From the NCBI GenBank assembly GCA_947473045.1, contig CANJCO010000004.1, positions 1 through 64,000 of the forward strand: DNA of 64,000 nt, given 5' to 3'. Position 1 is the stretch's first letter. Every line of letters begins with the position of its first letter. The notes below the pieces were generated by a model. It searched no databases. It saw only the letters and a list, made by a program, of their open reading frames with translations, and was not told the DNA's origin. Positions 1-8,794 of the stretch are shown one piece after another. Both the position numbers and the translations under genes were made by a program. The DNA is from Myxococcales bacterium. GTDB taxonomy: Bacteria > Myxococcota_A > Polyangia > Polyangiales > Polyangiaceae.

Positions 1-291
1 ATCGCCAAGGGCCGCGAGGAGGGCATCGCCCAGGGCATTGCGCAGGGAATCGAGAAGGGAATCGAGAAGGGAATCGAGAAGGGCCGCGAAGAAGGGCTCG
101 AACGAGGCATCGAAGCCGGCCGCGGTGAAGGTGAGCGCGATGCCCTTCGGGTGATCCTGCGTACGAGGGGCCTTTCGCCGACTGCCGCCCAGGACGCGCG
201 CATCGAGGCGTGCGGCGACGTGGCGGTGCTGCGCCAGCGGGTGGCGCGCGCCGTGACGGCGTTGTCAGTTGACGAAGTGCTCGCCGACTGA
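1..291 (+). CDS. C-terminal part of an Rpn/YhgA-like (PD-(D/E)XK) nuclease-type protein, truncated by the window edge
   Basis: An open frame runs from base 1 to a TGA at 289-291; its start lies outside the window. The visible 96 residues open with a low-complexity run of Gly-Ile-Xaa-Lys/Gln-Gly type (GIEKGIEKG repeated) and end in a short helical tail with an arginine- and alanine-rich 'ARIEAC...VARAVTA' pattern. In bacterial genomes, and often in myxobacteria, this tail follows a PD-(D/E)XK nuclease domain of the Rpn/YhgA or DUF4351-like families. The catalytic domain itself is not visible, so the family call rests only on the tail. The downstream XRE gene is on the same strand, 184 bp away. 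Confidence 0.5.
   Translation: MAKGREEGIAQGIAQGIEKGIEKGIEKGREEGLERGIEAGRGEGERDALRVILRTRGLSPTAAQDARIEACGDVAVLRQRVARAVTALSVDEVLAD
46..81 (+). repeat. Three tandem 12-bp units inside the nuclease-type tail
   Basis: GGAATCGAGAAG occurs three times in perfect tandem and encodes the Gly-Ile-Glu-Lys repeat. The unit length is a multiple of three, so copy-number change would keep the frame. Such repeats are normal for the tails of this family. Confidence 0.8.
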
Positions 292-475
292 AGCGCGTGG
301 CGTCGGCAACGCGCGGAGGCGCTGCGGTGACAGCTCCGGGGACGCGAACCGTCGGCGCGCGCGAGGCAGCCATTCAAATCTCCGCAGCGCGTTCGTGGCC
401 GAGTCGTCTCGCGTTCAGGCGTCTCCCGCGCGGCGTCTCCCGCGTTGCGGCCCTGCGCGCTATCGTGCCACGTCG

Positions 476-793
476 ATGCCTCCTTCGCGAAGCCGTCCGG
501 AGATCCGTAACGCTGCGCCTGCGCGCCCCGATGCGCCCGTCACGATCGGAGCGCTGCTGCTCGCCATTCGCGAGGGCGAGGGTCTGAGTCAGGCCTATAT
601 GTCCGACCGCCTGAACATCTCCCGCGCCAACCTCTGCGACATCGAAAAGGGGCGCAAGAGCGTGGCGCCCGCGCGCGCTGCCAAGTTCGCGAAGGTGCTC
701 GGGCGCAGCGAGCAGCAGTTCGTGCAGCTGGCGCTTCAGGAGATCGTCGACAGCGCCGGACTTCGCTTCCTGGTCGACTTGCGTCCGCGCTGA
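476..793 (+). CDS. Small XRE-family helix-turn-helix transcriptional regulator
   Basis: This is a 105-residue protein. After a disordered N-terminus of about 25 residues comes a Cro/C1-type helix-turn-helix, with helix 2 and recognition helix 3 around LSQAYMSDRLNISRANLCDI, and then the usual conserved E-KG-R-----R----A--L segment. The ATG at 476 is preferred because the upstream in-frame extension to 269 overlaps the previous gene and is Arg/Ser-rich shadow sequence. The protein could be an orphan HigA-like antitoxin or a simple repressor. No toxin-like partner is visible on either side, so its target is unknown. It ends 7 bp from the convergent pseudokinase gene. Confidence 0.75.
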   Translation: MPPSRSRPEIRNAAPARPDAPVTIGALLLAIREGEGLSQAYMSDRLNISRANLCDIEKGRKSVAPARAAKFAKVLGRSEQQFVQLALQEIVDSAGLRFLVDLRPR

Positions 794-800
794 AGGCTGC

Positions 801-2972
801 TCAAATCCCCTGCCGCACCACCGCTGTGGCGCCTGCCGTGACCTCGACCGACACGAGCTTTCGGCTACCGCCTTCGCCGCGCAGGGTGAGCTGGTGACGG
901 CCCGCGGCGACGCTTTGCTTGAATATGGGTGACGGCCCGAGCGAGTGGCCTCCGTCGATCACGTCGGTGCACGCAGGCGTGCAAACGACGGTGAGCAGTC
1001 CGGTCCTGGCCGGTTGCGGCGGAGTCGGTTGCGGCGCCGGCGTGGCCTTCGGGGGCGACACGGGAAGCGAGGTCACGTTGACCGCGGGCGTCGGGCGACT
1101 CGCGAGGGTCGTGCTCGCAGGCGGCGGCGCGGCGGGCTGCGGCGTCGGCGCAGGCGCAGGCGCGGCGGTCGTCGTGGCGGCGGTGGTCGGGGCGACGGTG
1201 GTCGGGGCGGGCGCTGCGGGCTGCGTCGCGGCGTGCGTCACGCTTGATTGCGGCAGCGACGGAGCAGCGGCCGACGCCGATGGGGCGGCCGTGAGCGGAG
1301 TGGGGTCTTCGTTCGTGAACGCGCGAACGAGCACGATGAACCCGAGAAAGAGCACGAGGCCGACGCCGCCCCCGATGAGCGCCGCGCGCACGTTCTGCGA
1401 GCGCGGATAGCCGGGAATGCGATAGGGACCCGGCGTGGCGGGCGGCAGCGCCGGCATGATGCGCGCGCCGAGCGGAATCACCGGACCGTCGTCGTCAAGG
1501 GCGCCTTGCGAAAACGCGGGAGGCTGCGGCGCGAGCGCCGGCGCGGGAGGCGTATCGGGCAGCTCGAGCTCGAACGGCGCGATCGGCGTCATGTGCGAGA
1601 TGTATGAAGGATCGGGCGGCGGCGGCGCGGGCCTGGCGCCGGGGCGCACCCACACCTGCGAGCCGGCATCGAGCCGGTCGACGTGCGCGCGCAGCTCGAA
1701 CGTGGGCGGGGCAGGGGCCGCCGCTGGCGCCAAGCGCGCAGCGAGGGACGGAGGCGCTGGAGGTGGGGTGAAGGGGCCCAGCTCGGCCTGCGCGTTCGGA
1801 CGCTCCTGAGTGGCCGCCAGATCGTCGACCGAAGGGGCCCTGGGCCTGTGCGGAGCGCGGCGCGTGGGCGCCGTCGGCGGATCGTTGACCATCGTGGGCT
1901 CGGCCTCGAAGTCGCTCGCGAGCGAGTCGGGAATACCGATCCGCACAGCGTGCCGCGACTTGAGAAATACTTCGGTTACGTCCGACGCCTCGCGCAGCTG
2001 CGCGTCACGTTCGGCGAAGGTGTCGGCGAACATCGTGCGCATGTAGCCGGCGACGTCGTCGCTTCGCACCAGCACGCCGCGCGCCACGAGCGCCGATTCG
2101 AGTGCGCGCGACAGGTCCCGCGCCGTCGCGAAGCGGTCTTCTTTGCGGTGCGCGAGCGCCCGGCGCACGACGCCGTCGATTTCGGCGGGAAAGCCGGGCA
2201 CTTCGTCGCCGAGAGAAGGCACCTCTCCGGCCTCGACCCTCGCTCGCGTCTCGTCGTCGGTCTCGCGGGCGAACAGCCGCTGGCCGGCGCACAGCTCCCA
2301 GAGAATGACTCCGAGCGCGAACACGTCGGTGCGGGCGTCGACCGCCTCGGACCAGATCTGCTCCGGCGCGGCGTAAGCCAGCTTGCGGCGATCGAGCGTG
2401 CCGCGCGCCCTCGGCTCGAACGCGCCCTTGATCTTGGTGCTGCCGTCGAACGTGACGACGATGCTGTGCGGCGCGACGTCGCCGTGGAGCAGCCCCAGCG
2501 GCGTGCCGTCTGCGCGGGTGTGGCAGTGCACGGCGTGCAGTCCCTCTGCGGCGTCGGCCACGATGCGCGCCGCCACGTCCCACGACACGGGAGTGTCGGC
2601 GAGCTGCACCCGCCCGATGAGCTCTTCGAGGCGCTCGCCCAGCAGGTGCTCGGTGGCGAGCCAGGAGGTGCCGTCGGTCTCTCCGACGTCGAACAGCGCG
2701 GCCACGTTGGGGTGAAGGAGCGCGGCGCCCTGCCGGGCACGCTCGAAGAACTCCGACATGAAAATCGAGTCGCGGGCCCGCACCTGGTCGACCATGCGAA
2801 TGGCCGCCCAGCGCTGAAAGCCCTGCGTGCCCTCGAGCCGAGCGAGGTGCAGAGGCCCGACAGCGCTGCGACCGATCTCGCCGAGCACGTGGTACTGCCC
2901 GAGCAACCGGGGCCGCCTCAGCGAGGTGCTGCGAGGCGGCACTCTCGGTAGCGGCGCGCGGGGAGACTGCAT
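801..2972 (-). CDS. Membrane-anchored Hanks-type pseudokinase with PEGA-like C-terminus
   Basis: This 723-residue protein has a Ser/Thr kinase fold at about 25-310, a long Pro/Ala-rich linker, one membrane helix near residues 545-570 (GGGVGLVLFLGFIVLV), and an exported C-terminus ending in a PEGA-like module. Fold landmarks are present: APEQ at 202-205, DVFALGVILWEL, and a terminal Arg. The catalytic residues are not. The ATP-anchoring Lys is Arg59 (WAAIRM), HRDxKxxN is HGDVAPHS with Asp165 but no Lys or Asn, and DFG is replaced by GAF at 183-185. I infer a signalling scaffold or cell-wall sensor rather than an active kinase. The ATG at 2972 was chosen because the upstream frame is antisense shadow of argJB. 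It lies 47 bp downstream of argJB on the same strand. Confidence 0.85.
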   Translation of the reverse strand: MQSPRAPLPRVPPRSTSLRRPRLLGQYHVLGEIGRSAVGPLHLARLEGTQGFQRWAAIRMVDQVRARDSIFMSEFFERARQGAALLHPNVAALFDVGETDGTSWLATEHLLGERLEELIGRVQLADTPVSWDVAARIVADAAEGLHAVHCHTRADGTPLGLLHGDVAPHSIVVTFDGSTKIKGAFEPRARGTLDRRKLAYAAPEQIWSEAVDARTDVFALGVILWELCAGQRLFARETDDETRARVEAGEVPSLGDEVPGFPAEIDGVVRRALAHRKEDRFATARDLSRALESALVARGVLVRSDDVAGYMRTMFADTFAERDAQLREASDVTEVFLKSRHAVRIGIPDSLASDFEAEPTMVNDPPTAPTRRAPHRPRAPSVDDLAATQERPNAQAELGPFTPPPAPPSLAARLAPAAAPAPPTFELRAHVDRLDAGSQVWVRPGARPAPPPPDPSYISHMTPIAPFELELPDTPPAPALAPQPPAFSQGALDDDGPVIPLGARIMPALPPATPGPYRIPGYPRSQNVRAALIGGGVGLVLFLGFIVLVRAFTNEDPTPLTAAPSASAAAPSLPQSSVTHAATQPAAPAPTTVAPTTAATTTAAPAPAPTPQPAAPPPASTTLASRPTPAVNVTSLPVSPPKATPAPQPTPPQPARTGLLTVVCTPACTDVIDGGHSLGPSPIFKQSVAAGRHQLTLRGEGGSRKLVSVEVTAGATAVVRQGI

Positions 2973-3019
2973 GAGCCCCTCAATCCTAGCAACAAATCGC
3001 GCGAAGCGGCGATCGACGC

Positions 3020-5113
3020 TCAGTCGCGGTGAATGAGCGTACCGACTCCGCGGTCGGTGAACAGCTCGGCGATTACGCTGTGAGGCGTGCGACCGTCGAT
3101 GATGTGCACGCTCCCCACGCCGCCTTCGAGCGCGCGCAGGCAGCTCTTCATCTTGGCGACCATGCCACCCTTGATGGTGCCCGCGGCGATCTTGGCGAGG
3201 ACTTCGCTGGCTGAGATCTCGCTGAGGAGCTCGCCATTTTCGAGCACTCCGGCCACGTCGGTCAGGTAGATGAGCTTCTCGGCCTTGATGGCGACAGCGA
3301 CCTCGGCGGCGGCCGAGTCGGCGTTGATATTGAAGCCCTCGCCGTCGTCGCCCATGCCCACAGGCGAAATCACCGGGACGTATTTGCCGAGCATCATCTC
3401 GAGCAGCTCGGAGTTTACGCTCGTGATCTCGCCCACCATGCCCAGATCGCGACCGCCTTCGCCGAGCTGCTTTCGAGCGCGCAGCAAGCCGGCGTCTTTG
3501 CCCGAAAGGCCCACGGCGGCCGCGTGCGTCTGATTGATGAGGGTTACGATCTCGGTGTTGATCTTTCCCGTGAGCACCATCTCGACGACCTTCACGTCGG
3601 CGGCGTCGGTGATGCGAATTCCGTCGACGAACTCGCTCTTTTTGCTGCCGAGCTTCTCGAGCGTGCGGGTGATTTCGGGGCCGCCGCCGTGCACGATACA
3701 AGGATGCAAGCCGGCGGATCGCAGCAGGTTTACGTCGTTGGCGAAGCTCGCCTTGAGCGAGTCTTTCACCATCGCCGCGCCGCCGTACTTGATGACTGCG
3801 CGCTTGCCGGCGAACCGCGAGATGTAGCTGAGCGCCTCGACGAGCAGCGCGCGCTTGAAGCCGGGGCTGTAGTTGGTGAGGCGATCGTCGCGCGACACGA
3901 CACCATCGGCCGAAGCGCTGATGAGTGAAGTGTAGTCGGCGTTGATCTTCACGTAATCGTACGACAGATCGCAGCCCCACGCGGTGGCGGCGCGATCGCC
4001 CTCGGCGAGCGTGACCTCGACGGTGACTTCGGGCTCGCGCATCTTCGCGCGAAGTGCCGCGGGATCGGCGCCCGCTGGCTCGCCCGCGTTGAAGACCGTG
4101 ACGCCCTGAATGACGACGGTCGCCTTGGACGGATCGATGTCGAACCGCTGCGAGCCCGCGCGCGCGCCCACGGTGGCGAGCACCCGACCCCAGTTCGGAT
4201 CGGCCCCGAAGATGGCTGCTTTCACCAGCGCGCTGCCCGCGATCGATCGCGAGAGATCTTTGGCGATGGCTTCGGAGGGGGCGCCCTTGACGTTGACGGT
4301 CACGAGCTTGGTGGCGCCTTCGCCGTCTTCGGCGATCGACCGCGCGATCTCGATGCACATGAAGGTGAGCGCGGCCTGAAATTCGGCGTAGCTCGCGCTG
4401 CGCTCGCTGATGATGCGGTTGCCTGCGAGACCGCTCGCGAGCATGAACACCGCGTCGTTGGTGCTCATGTCGCCGTCGACGTTGAGGTGGTTGAAGCTCT
4501 CTTCGACGGCGCGCGAAAGGGCCGCCTGAAGTGCCTCTTTTTCGATTGCGAGATCGGTCGTGATGAACGCCAGCGTGGTGGCCATTTCGGGCGCGATCAT
4601 GCCCGAGCCTTTGCTCATCGCCGAGATCCGTACCTGCGCCCCGTCGATGTTCAGCACGCGCCGCGCGATCTTGATGCGCGTATCGGTCGTGATGATGGCC
4701 TCGGCCGCTCCCTGCATCGACGGAGACAGCCCGTCTTTCAGGCGCGGGGCGGCGTCTTTGAGCTTTTGCAGCGGCAGTCGCACGCCGATCACGCCGGTCG
4801 ATGCGGACATCACGCTGTTCGAGGGAATGCCGAGCGCCTCGCCGAACGCGACGTGGATCGCGCGCACATCGTCGGCGCCCGCCGCACCGGTGAGGGCGTT
4901 GGCGTTCCCGCTGTTGACGACGATCGCCCGGACGCTGTCGGACGGCAACCGAAGCGCGGCGTCGCTCACTGCAGCGGCGCGCGCCTTGTTGACGGTGAAG
5001 CATCCGGCGGCGACGCAGGGGACGTCGCAGTAGATGAGCGCGAGGTCTTTGCGCGACGACTTGATGCCGGCGTTGATGCCGGCATAACTGAACCCACGCG
5101 GGACGGTATCCAT
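3020..5113 (-). CDS. argJB: ArgJ-ArgB fusion: glutamate N-acetyltransferase / acetylglutamate kinase
   Basis: One uninterrupted 697-residue frame holds two arginine-biosynthesis enzymes. Residues 1-395 are ArgJ (ornithine acetyltransferase/N-acetylglutamate synthase), with the self-cleavage region KGSGMIAPEMATT (predicted cut at Ala178-Thr179) and the characteristic ArgJ C-terminal sequence DLSYDYVKINADYTS. After a linker of about 25 residues, residues 423-697 are ArgB (N-acetylglutamate kinase), with AVIKYGGAAM, IVHGGGPE and the C-terminal nucleotide-binding segment. No stop or internal reinitiation site separates them. If ArgJ self-cleaves as usual, ArgB stays attached to the beta chain. 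The ATG at 5113 starts the standard ArgJ N-terminus, and argC ends 17 bp upstream, so argC-argJB is an operon. Confidence 0.93.
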   Translation of the reverse strand: MDTVPRGFSYAGINAGIKSSRKDLALIYCDVPCVAAGCFTVNKARAAAVSDAALRLPSDSVRAIVVNSGNANALTGAAGADDVRAIHVAFGEALGIPSNSVMSASTGVIGVRLPLQKLKDAAPRLKDGLSPSMQGAAEAIITTDTRIKIARRVLNIDGAQVRISAMSKGSGMIAPEMATTLAFITTDLAIEKEALQAALSRAVEESFNHLNVDGDMSTNDAVFMLASGLAGNRIISERSASYAEFQAALTFMCIEIARSIAEDGEGATKLVTVNVKGAPSEAIAKDLSRSIAGSALVKAAIFGADPNWGRVLATVGARAGSQRFDIDPSKATVVIQGVTVFNAGEPAGADPAALRAKMREPEVTVEVTLAEGDRAATAWGCDLSYDYVKINADYTSLISASADGVVSRDDRLTNYSPGFKRALLVEALSYISRFAGKRAVIKYGGAAMVKDSLKASFANDVNLLRSAGLHPCIVHGGGPEITRTLEKLGSKKSEFVDGIRITDAADVKVVEMVLTGKINTEIVTLINQTHAAAVGLSGKDAGLLRARKQLGEGGRDLGMVGEITSVNSELLEMMLGKYVPVISPVGMGDDGEGFNINADSAAAEVAVAIKAEKLIYLTDVAGVLENGELLSEISASEVLAKIAAGTIKGGMVAKMKSCLRALEGGVGSVHIIDGRTPHSVIAELFTDRGVGTLIHRD

Positions 5114-5130
5114 TCTTCGAACTCCGAAAG

Positions 5131-6171
5131 CTACGGCGCGATCCGCGCCAGCGTGCCCAGTCCCAGTGTTTCGCCAAGGCCCAGCGCCAGATTCATGTTC
5201 TGCACGGCCTGCCCCGCCGCGCCCTTGATGAGGTTGTCGAGCGCGCACACCACGACGATGGCGTCGCCCCGGCACTCGGCGCCGACGTACGCGAAGTTCG
5301 TTCCGGCGACGGCGTGAATGCTCACCTCGTCTGCGGCGACGACCCGAACGAACGACGAATCGGCGTAGGCCGCGCGCAGGGCGTCGCTCACGGAGGCCTT
5401 CGTCGCGCCAGGGCGCGCGCGCAGGTAGCAGGTGACAAGCAGCCCGCGCGACAGCGGCAGCAGGTGCGGCACGAAGGCGAGCCCGGTGACGCCCCTGGCC
5501 GAGCCTTGGGTCACGGCGCGCTCGATTTCAGGTGTATGCTGGTGCGACAGCAGCTTGTAGGCGCGCAGGTCTTCGTTGGCCTCGACGAACGAGTAGGCCT
5601 CTTTTGCCTGACGACCGGCCCCGGACACGCCGCTCTTCGCGTCGACGAAAATGCCCGATGGCTCTGCGAGTCCGGCCTTGAGCACCGGCGTGAGCGCGAG
5701 GATCGTGGCGGTCGCGTAGCAGCCGGGATTCGAGATGAGCACAGCGTCTTCGGGCGGCGGGCCAAACACCTCGGGCAGGCCGTAAAAAGCGCTCGCGAGG
5801 TAAGCGGGCGCCGGATGTTCGAAGCCGTACCATTGCGGATAGGCAGCAGCCTCGCCGAGTCGAAACGCGCCCGACAAATCGATGGTGAGCTTGCCGAGGT
5901 CGGCGAACGCAGGCGCGAGCTTCGCGGCGATTTCGGCGCTCGTGGCGAGGAAGACCACGTCGGCGCTGGCGGCGAGCTCGACCGCAGAAGCGTTCGGTGA
6001 AAAGCGCAGGCTCGGGTCGAAGAAGCCACCGAGGCGGTCGCGGGCGCGCTCACCCTCGTGGCGATCGCTGGTGACGAACCCGAGCTTCATCCCGGGATGT
6101 CCCGCCGCGATGCGGGCGAGGGTGGCTCCCGAATACCCAGAAGCTCCTACGATGCCAACGCGCGACGCCAT
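5131..6171 (-). CDS. argC: N-acetyl-gamma-glutamyl-phosphate reductase
   Basis: This 346-residue enzyme performs the third step of arginine synthesis, the NADPH-dependent reduction of N-acetylglutamyl phosphate to the semialdehyde. An N-terminal Rossmann motif VGIVGASGYSG is followed by the catalytic SNPGCYAT (Cys151) and the conserved His-containing HQHTPEIE segment. Length and start fit bacterial ArgC. It is immediately upstream of argJB, so the three chemical steps that follow or supply acetylglutamate are made from one message. The ATG at 6171 lies 44 bp after a small lipoprotein gene in the same orientation. Confidence 0.95.
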   Translation of the reverse strand: MASRVGIVGASGYSGATLARIAAGHPGMKLGFVTSDRHEGERARDRLGGFFDPSLRFSPNASAVELAASADVVFLATSAEIAAKLAPAFADLGKLTIDLSGAFRLGEAAAYPQWYGFEHPAPAYLASAFYGLPEVFGPPPEDAVLISNPGCYATATILALTPVLKAGLAEPSGIFVDAKSGVSGAGRQAKEAYSFVEANEDLRAYKLLSHQHTPEIERAVTQGSARGVTGLAFVPHLLPLSRGLLVTCYLRARPGATKASVSDALRAAYADSSFVRVVAADEVSIHAVAGTNFAYVGAECRGDAIVVVCALDNLIKGAAGQAVQNMNLALGLGETLGLGTLARIAP

Positions 6172-6215
6172 GATGCGAGCGCGGATTTAGCCGCATTCGC
6201 TCGCCCGGTGCACGA

Positions 6216-6539
6216 CTAATCGTGATGCGACGACAGGATGCGTGGGTCGGGGGACACCGGCAGGTCGGCAGCGTCGGCTTCGGGCGCGTCGGCGTCGCGC
6301 TCGGCTCCCGCGTCCGGGCGCGCGAGGGCCGGATCGGCCAGGCATCGCCCGGCCCGGCACATCTCGGCATCGGCGCAGTCGACCGCGGTGCGGCAGTACA
6401 AGCACACCCCGGAAACGCAGTAATCGTGGCCGCCGTCGACCGCGCACTGATCGTCACGCTCGCAGCGGGGATAGGGCGGTGGCCGCGAGCAGGCGCACCC
6501 CGCCGCGGCGAAAATCAAGCCGGCAGCAGCCCCGCGCAC
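6216..6539 (-). CDS. Small cysteine-rich lipoprotein of unknown function
   Basis: This is a 107-residue protein with a short hydrophobic signal and a lipobox-like LIFAAAGC. The mature part has eight or more cysteines in the spacing C-x4-D-x2-C-x8-C-x4-C-x2-C, typical of the EGF/Dickkopf-like modules common in myxobacterial secreted proteins, and then an acidic Ala/Asp-rich tail. It starts 8 bp after the serA stop, on the same strand, and precedes argC. It probably shares their transcript, though no functional link is apparent. The coding frame is supported by signal, lipobox and Cys pattern; the role is unknown. Confidence 0.7.
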   Translation of the reverse strand: MRGAAAGLIFAAAGCACSRPPPYPRCERDDQCAVDGGHDYCVSGVCLYCRTAVDCADAEMCRAGRCLADPALARPDAGAERDADAPEADAADLPVSPDPRILSSHHD

Positions 6540-6547
6540 GCGCCTGC

Positions 6548-7783
6548 TCAGGACGCGACGACGCGGGTCTTGATGTTGGTGACCAGCTTCGCGATGTCGG
6601 CCGCGACCGCGCCGGCGACCGCCACGCCCTCGGCGCCTGCGGTAACCTCGAGGTCCATCACGAGGTAGCCGATGCTGGCGTCGGTAGAGAGCGTCTGCCC
6701 GCGAATGTTGCCGCCGTGCTGGCTCACGATGTGGTTGACGTCGCCGAGCACGCCCGGAACGTTTCGGTGCACGTTGAGCACGCGGTGCAGCCCCGGCGTC
6801 ATGGGCAGCTCGACGTTCGGGAAATTCACCGACGCCGTCGTGGTGCCGCTGTCGATCAGCTTGATGAGGCTGGTGGCGACCTCGCGGCCGATCATCTCCT
6901 GGGCCTCTTCGGTCGAGCCGCCGATGTGCGGCGTGAGGATCACGTTCGGCAGGTTGCGCAGCGGCGAAGCGAACGCGTCGCTCGCGCCCTCGGGCTCCTC
7001 GGGATACACGTCGACGGCGGCGCCTCCGACCTGTCCCGATGCGATGGCCGCGGCCAGCGCGGCGATGTCGACCACGGTTCCGCGCGAGGCGTTGATGAGA
7101 TACGCGCCGCGCTTCATGCCGGCGATTTGAGGCTCGCCCATCATGCCGTGCGTCTCGCGCGTGGCAGGCACGTGGAGCGTGACGAAATCGCTCTGCTCGA
7201 GCAGGTCGCCGAGGGTCGCGAGCGAACGGTTGTTACCCATCGGCAGCTTGGTGGCGACGTCGAAAAATACCACGCGTAGCCCCATGGCCTCGGCGAGCAC
7301 GCCGACCTGCGAGCCGATGTGCCCGTAGCCCACGATGCCGAGGGTCTTGCCGCGCACCTCGAAGCAACCGGCGCTGACTTTGCGCCACTTGCCCTCGTGC
7401 ACTTCGCGGGAGCGGTCGCCCAGCTGTCGCGAGAGCATGATGATCTCGCCGATCACGAGCTCGGCGACGCTGCGTGTGTTCGAAAACGGCGCGTTGAATA
7501 CCGGCACGCCCAGCGCGTTGGCGCTGCCCAGATCGACTTGATTGGTGCCGATGCAGAAGCAGCCGAGCGCGATGAGGTCGGGGGCCGACGCCAGCGCGGC
7601 CTGTGTGATCTGAGTCTTTGAGCGGATGCCGAGCAGGTGCACGCCGGCAAGCCTGGCGGCCATCTCGTCGGGCTTGAGCGCTGCCTTCAAGGTCTCGACC
7701 TCGAACCCCGCCTGCGCGAGGAGCGCGACGGCGCCCGGGTGAATGTTTTCGACGAGGAGCGCTTTTTTGCGGGTCTGAACCAT
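6548..7783 (-). CDS. serA: D-3-phosphoglycerate dehydrogenase
   Basis: This 411-residue protein catalyses the first step of serine synthesis, oxidation of 3-phosphoglycerate with NAD+. The substrate domain and the nucleotide-binding domain are clear (GIVGYGHIGSQVGVLAEAMG), followed by the catalytic Arg (NASRGTVVD), Glu (YPEEPEG) and His (LTPHIGGSTEEA). Residues from about 335 form an ACT-like regulatory domain (HRNVPGVLGDVNHIVS), giving the same length as the E. coli-type serine-inhibited enzyme. The ATG at 7783 begins the family-typical N-terminus; the longer upstream frame is antisense shadow of the divergent esterase gene. It is likely the first gene of the serA-argC-argJB transcript. Confidence 0.95.
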   Translation of the reverse strand: MVQTRKKALLVENIHPGAVALLAQAGFEVETLKAALKPDEMAARLAGVHLLGIRSKTQITQAALASAPDLIALGCFCIGTNQVDLGSANALGVPVFNAPFSNTRSVAELVIGEIIMLSRQLGDRSREVHEGKWRKVSAGCFEVRGKTLGIVGYGHIGSQVGVLAEAMGLRVVFFDVATKLPMGNNRSLATLGDLLEQSDFVTLHVPATRETHGMMGEPQIAGMKRGAYLINASRGTVVDIAALAAAIASGQVGGAAVDVYPEEPEGASDAFASPLRNLPNVILTPHIGGSTEEAQEMIGREVATSLIKLIDSGTTTASVNFPNVELPMTPGLHRVLNVHRNVPGVLGDVNHIVSQHGGNIRGQTLSTDASIGYLVMDLEVTAGAEGVAVAGAVAADIAKLVTNIKTRVVAS

Positions 7784-7876
7784 GAGCGCGCTCGCAACTA
7801 GGTCAAAGCTCGGGCGGCTGCAAGTGCGCCTCGCGTAGGTCGCCCGGCGGCCCGCAATTCGTGATACAATGCGCCG

Positions 7877-8794
7877 ATGGATCGCCGCTGGATCGTCACG
7901 CTCGCGGCGACCGCCCTGGGCCTCGTCGCGTGTCAGTCGCAGACGGAGGCTCCCCCGGCCGACCCGAGCCCGCCGGTGTTCGGAGGCGCGCGCCCGCTGA
8001 CCCAACTCAAGGTGCCGTCGAGCTACGATCCGGCCCGGCCTGTGCCGCTCGTGATTCAGCTCCACGGGTCGGGCTCCAACGGATACCAAACCGACCTCGT
8101 CACCCGACTTTCGAGCATCGTCGATGCGCGGGGCTTCATCCTCGCGGCTCCAGAGGGCACCGTCGACAAGGTGGGCCAGCAGTTCTGGAACGCCACCGAA
8201 GCGTGCTGCGACTTCGGCCACACCGGCGTCGACGACGTCGCCTACTTGCTCGGCCTCGTGAAAGAGCTGCGCGCGGCCTACTCGATAGATGCAAAGCGCA
8301 TCTATGTGCTCGGGCTGTCGAACGGCGGGTTCATGTCGCTGCGCCTCGCGTGCGACGCCGCCGACGTGTTCGCGGCTGTCATCGACATCGCGGGCGCGAG
8401 CTGGGCCGACGTCGGTCGGTGCGCGCCCAAGGTGCCGGTGGCCACGCTTCACCTTCACGGCACCGCCGACGATCTGGTGCCCTACGATGGCGGGCCGACC
8501 AGCGATCCCGCGTGGCCTGGGCTCGTGGGCGACGTTCCCTCGGTGGCGCACACCGTCGCCGCGTGGGTTGCCTACGACGGGTGCGACAGCGCCGCCGACG
8601 AGACCAGCCCGCCGATGCGCATCGATTTCGGCTTTCCGACGCCTCAGACGTTCGTGACGAAATATCACGGCTGCAAGCCCGGCGGCGCGGTCGAGCTGTG
8701 GACCGAGCGGGGCTCGGCGCACATCGTGTTCGACACCACTCCCGACTTTCCGTCGCTGCTCTACGCGTGGCTCGACGCGCACGCGCGGCCGTGA
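7877..8794 (+). CDS. Exported alpha/beta-hydrolase lipoprotein, PHB depolymerase/feruloyl esterase-like
   Basis: This is a 305-residue protein with an N-terminal signal and lipobox (GLVAC), so it is probably lipid-anchored. The alpha/beta-hydrolase triad can be seen: nucleophile Ser in GLSNGG, Asp in HGTADDLVPY, and His in GSAHIVF. The oxyanion motif QLHGSGSNG matches LpqC/PHB-depolymerase-like esterases. Two adjacent cysteines (ACCDF) and others suggest disulfides in an exported enzyme. The substrate cannot be told from sequence; polyester, acyl-polysaccharide or aryl esters are possible. Its stop overlaps the GTG start of the next gene by 4 bp, so the two are translationally coupled. Confidence 0.85.
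   Translation: MDRRWIVTLAATALGLVACQSQTEAPPADPSPPVFGGARPLTQLKVPSSYDPARPVPLVIQLHGSGSNGYQTDLVTRLSSIVDARGFILAAPEGTVDKVGQQFWNATEACCDFGHTGVDDVAYLLGLVKELRAAYSIDAKRIYVLGLSNGGFMSLRLACDAADVFAAVIDIAGASWADVGRCAPKVPVATLHLHGTADDLVPYDGGPTSDPAWPGLVGDVPSVAHTVAAWVAYDGCDSAADETSPPMRIDFGFPTPQTFVTKYHGCKPGGAVELWTERGSAHIVFDTTPDFPSLLYAWLDAHARP

Noticed and set aside
411-418. CGTTCAGG resembling half a LexA box upstream of the XRE gene
   Set aside because: Only the 3' half matches; the 5' half of the consensus fails at the first and third positions.
1683-2951. 422-codon plus-strand ORF opposite the pseudokinase
   Set aside because: High-GC shadow frame; the minus strand carries the recognisable kinase fold.
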